Below, one piece after another: positions 33,532 to 33,923 of a DNA stretch of 33,923 nucleotides. Numbering within the stretch: position 1 is the stretch's first letter; every line of letters begins with the position of its first letter. The stretch spans positions 1 to 33,923 of the forward strand of contig NZ_KK211287.1 of assembly GCF_000621485.1 (NCBI RefSeq), in the 5' to 3' direction. The stretch is from Alkaliphilus transvaalensis ATCC 700919 (GTDB lineage Bacteria; Bacillota; Clostridia; Peptostreptococcales; Natronincolaceae). The notes under the pieces are model-generated. The model was not told the DNA's origin. It was given only the letters and a program-made list of their open reading frames with translations, and did no database searches. A program made the translations under genes and the position numbers.

Positions 33532-33822
33532 ATGAAAATTAGTCTAACTGAATCTGCCTTAAAGGCTTTAAAAACTTTAAAATTTGGTAATAGGAGCCTA
33601 CGTATAGCTGTTGTCGGTTTTAGCTGAAGTGGTCCTCGTTTCTCAATGTCTCTGGATGAGACTAAGACAGAAGATATCATTAAAGAAATTGAAGGTTATT
33701 CCTTTGCCTATGACAAATCCCTTGAAGATTTATTTGATGAAATTAACGTGGATTATCAAAGTAGTTGGTTTGGGAAAGGATTTAGTGTTAGTCCCCTTAA
33801 TTCTAAAGGTGGGAATTGCTAA
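33532..33822 (+). CDS. HesB/IscA-like selenoprotein (in-frame UGA)
   Basis: 96 residues reading through TGA (33625-33627) as selenocysteine 32. The protein starts MKISLTESALKALKTLKFG and reads LRIAVVGFS-U-SGPRFSMSLDE; in ordinary HesB/IscA-like proteins the equivalent site is Cys in a G-x-C-SG motif. The frame continues with normal codon use to TAA at 33820-33822 and ends GGNC. AGGTG lies 4-8 nt before ATG. HesB-like selenoproteins are known from Clostridia. A hairpin follows the UGA (33648-33662). A nonsense mutation is the alternative, but position exactly at the conserved Cys argues against it. Role: iron-sulfur or selenium/sulfur handling, unknown in detail. Confidence 0.85.
33648..33662 (+). 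other. candidate bacterial SECIS hairpin
   Basis: GTCTC, loop TGGAT, GAGAC begins 20 nt after the UGA, inside the coding sequence, as bacterial SECIS elements do. A longer, less perfect stem (TCTCA with TGAGA) overlaps as an alternative fold. Binding by SelB is not proven. Confidence 0.5.
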
Positions 33823-33846
33823 GGCCTTTTCATTAGAATATAAGCC

Positions 33847-33923
33847 TGTTCAAAAAGCTTTAGATTCGAGGAACAAAAAAAGCTGGCGACCGTAGCGTAT
33901 GTACTAATACGTGAGGGTGCTAG
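33847..33923. repeat. left part of a long palindromic repeat, cut by the window end
   Basis: It starts TGTTCAAAAAGC and contains GAGGAACA, CTGGCGACC, CGTAT/ATACG and GGGTGCTAG, a chain of partly paired GC-rich blocks after the selenoprotein stop. This matches the style of long palindromic repeats in Clostridia that end in CTTTTTGAACA. The right half would lie beyond the window. Confidence 0.45.

Noticed and set aside
33611-33895. Overlapping 94-codon plus-strand ORF at the right end
   Set aside because: It is a shifted frame over the selenoprotein gene and runs into repeat sequence; it has no ribosome binding site or family features.

Overview
The window is low-GC DNA from an anaerobic, endospore-forming member of the Clostridia. 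The support is spore-coat cotJ genes, MalK/DcuS-type and Cache-type sensor kinases, strong AGGAGG-type ribosome binding sites, a UGA-decoded selenoprotein and A/T-rich spacers. Gene content resembles Alkaliphilus-like organisms, but no 16S rRNA or other marker is present, so the genus is only a guess. Most genes lie on the minus strand.

Left end (1-2800), an integron-like array. On the minus strand a tyrosine recombinase is followed by a NUDIX hydrolase and a cytidine-deaminase-like gene. Three long, mostly GC-rich, imperfectly palindromic sites (1598-1686, 794-936 and 1-120) separate or follow the genes. Each has TAACGT at its low-coordinate end and a TAAC/GTTA-type inverted end with an inner paired box, as in attC sites. 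The recombinase is XerA-like, lacks the IntI-specific insertion, and has an extra N-terminal domain that is now out of frame.

3011-11379, an interrupted sporulation gene. The spore-coat manganese-catalase gene cotJC is split. Its first 65 codons (10680-10877) follow cotJA and cotJB; its last 125 codons (3082-3459) lie 7.2 kb away in the same orientation. The intervening DNA (3459-10681) is bounded by a 13-bp direct repeat, ATTCTTCTGTTCC, and carries a large serine recombinase at one end. Joining the repeats restores an uninterrupted 190-codon cotJC. This is the layout of skin-type elements that are excised in the mother cell during sporulation. The cargo is a flavinylated lipoprotein reductase with its own two-component system, a 59-codon ORF that could be a directionality factor, and repeat sequences. 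No phage structural genes are present.

11564-19627: pepT and ppiB; a putative metal (copper-like) two-component system with a Met-rich secreted protein and two tandem small-RNA units driven by identically built promoters; a small membrane protein; ablB (beta-lysine acetyltransferase) behind a structured leader with a terminator; and a soluble chemoreceptor.

19683-28262: mnmA; a GDT1/UPF0016 transporter under a yybP-ykoY manganese riboswitch; a MATE pump; a small zinc-ribbon protein; a GNAT acetyltransferase; a MarR regulator with a membrane protein and a clear operator; and an ArsP-like permease preceded by a decayed small gene.

28335-33379: a malate/2-hydroxycarboxylate module with transporter, malic enzyme, and a CitB-type regulator overlapping its CitA/DcuS-type kinase. 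The right end (33451-33923) holds a divergent HesB/IscA-like selenoprotein gene with an in-frame UGA, a CsoR-like operator over its transcription start, and the beginning of a long palindromic repeat cut off by the window edge.
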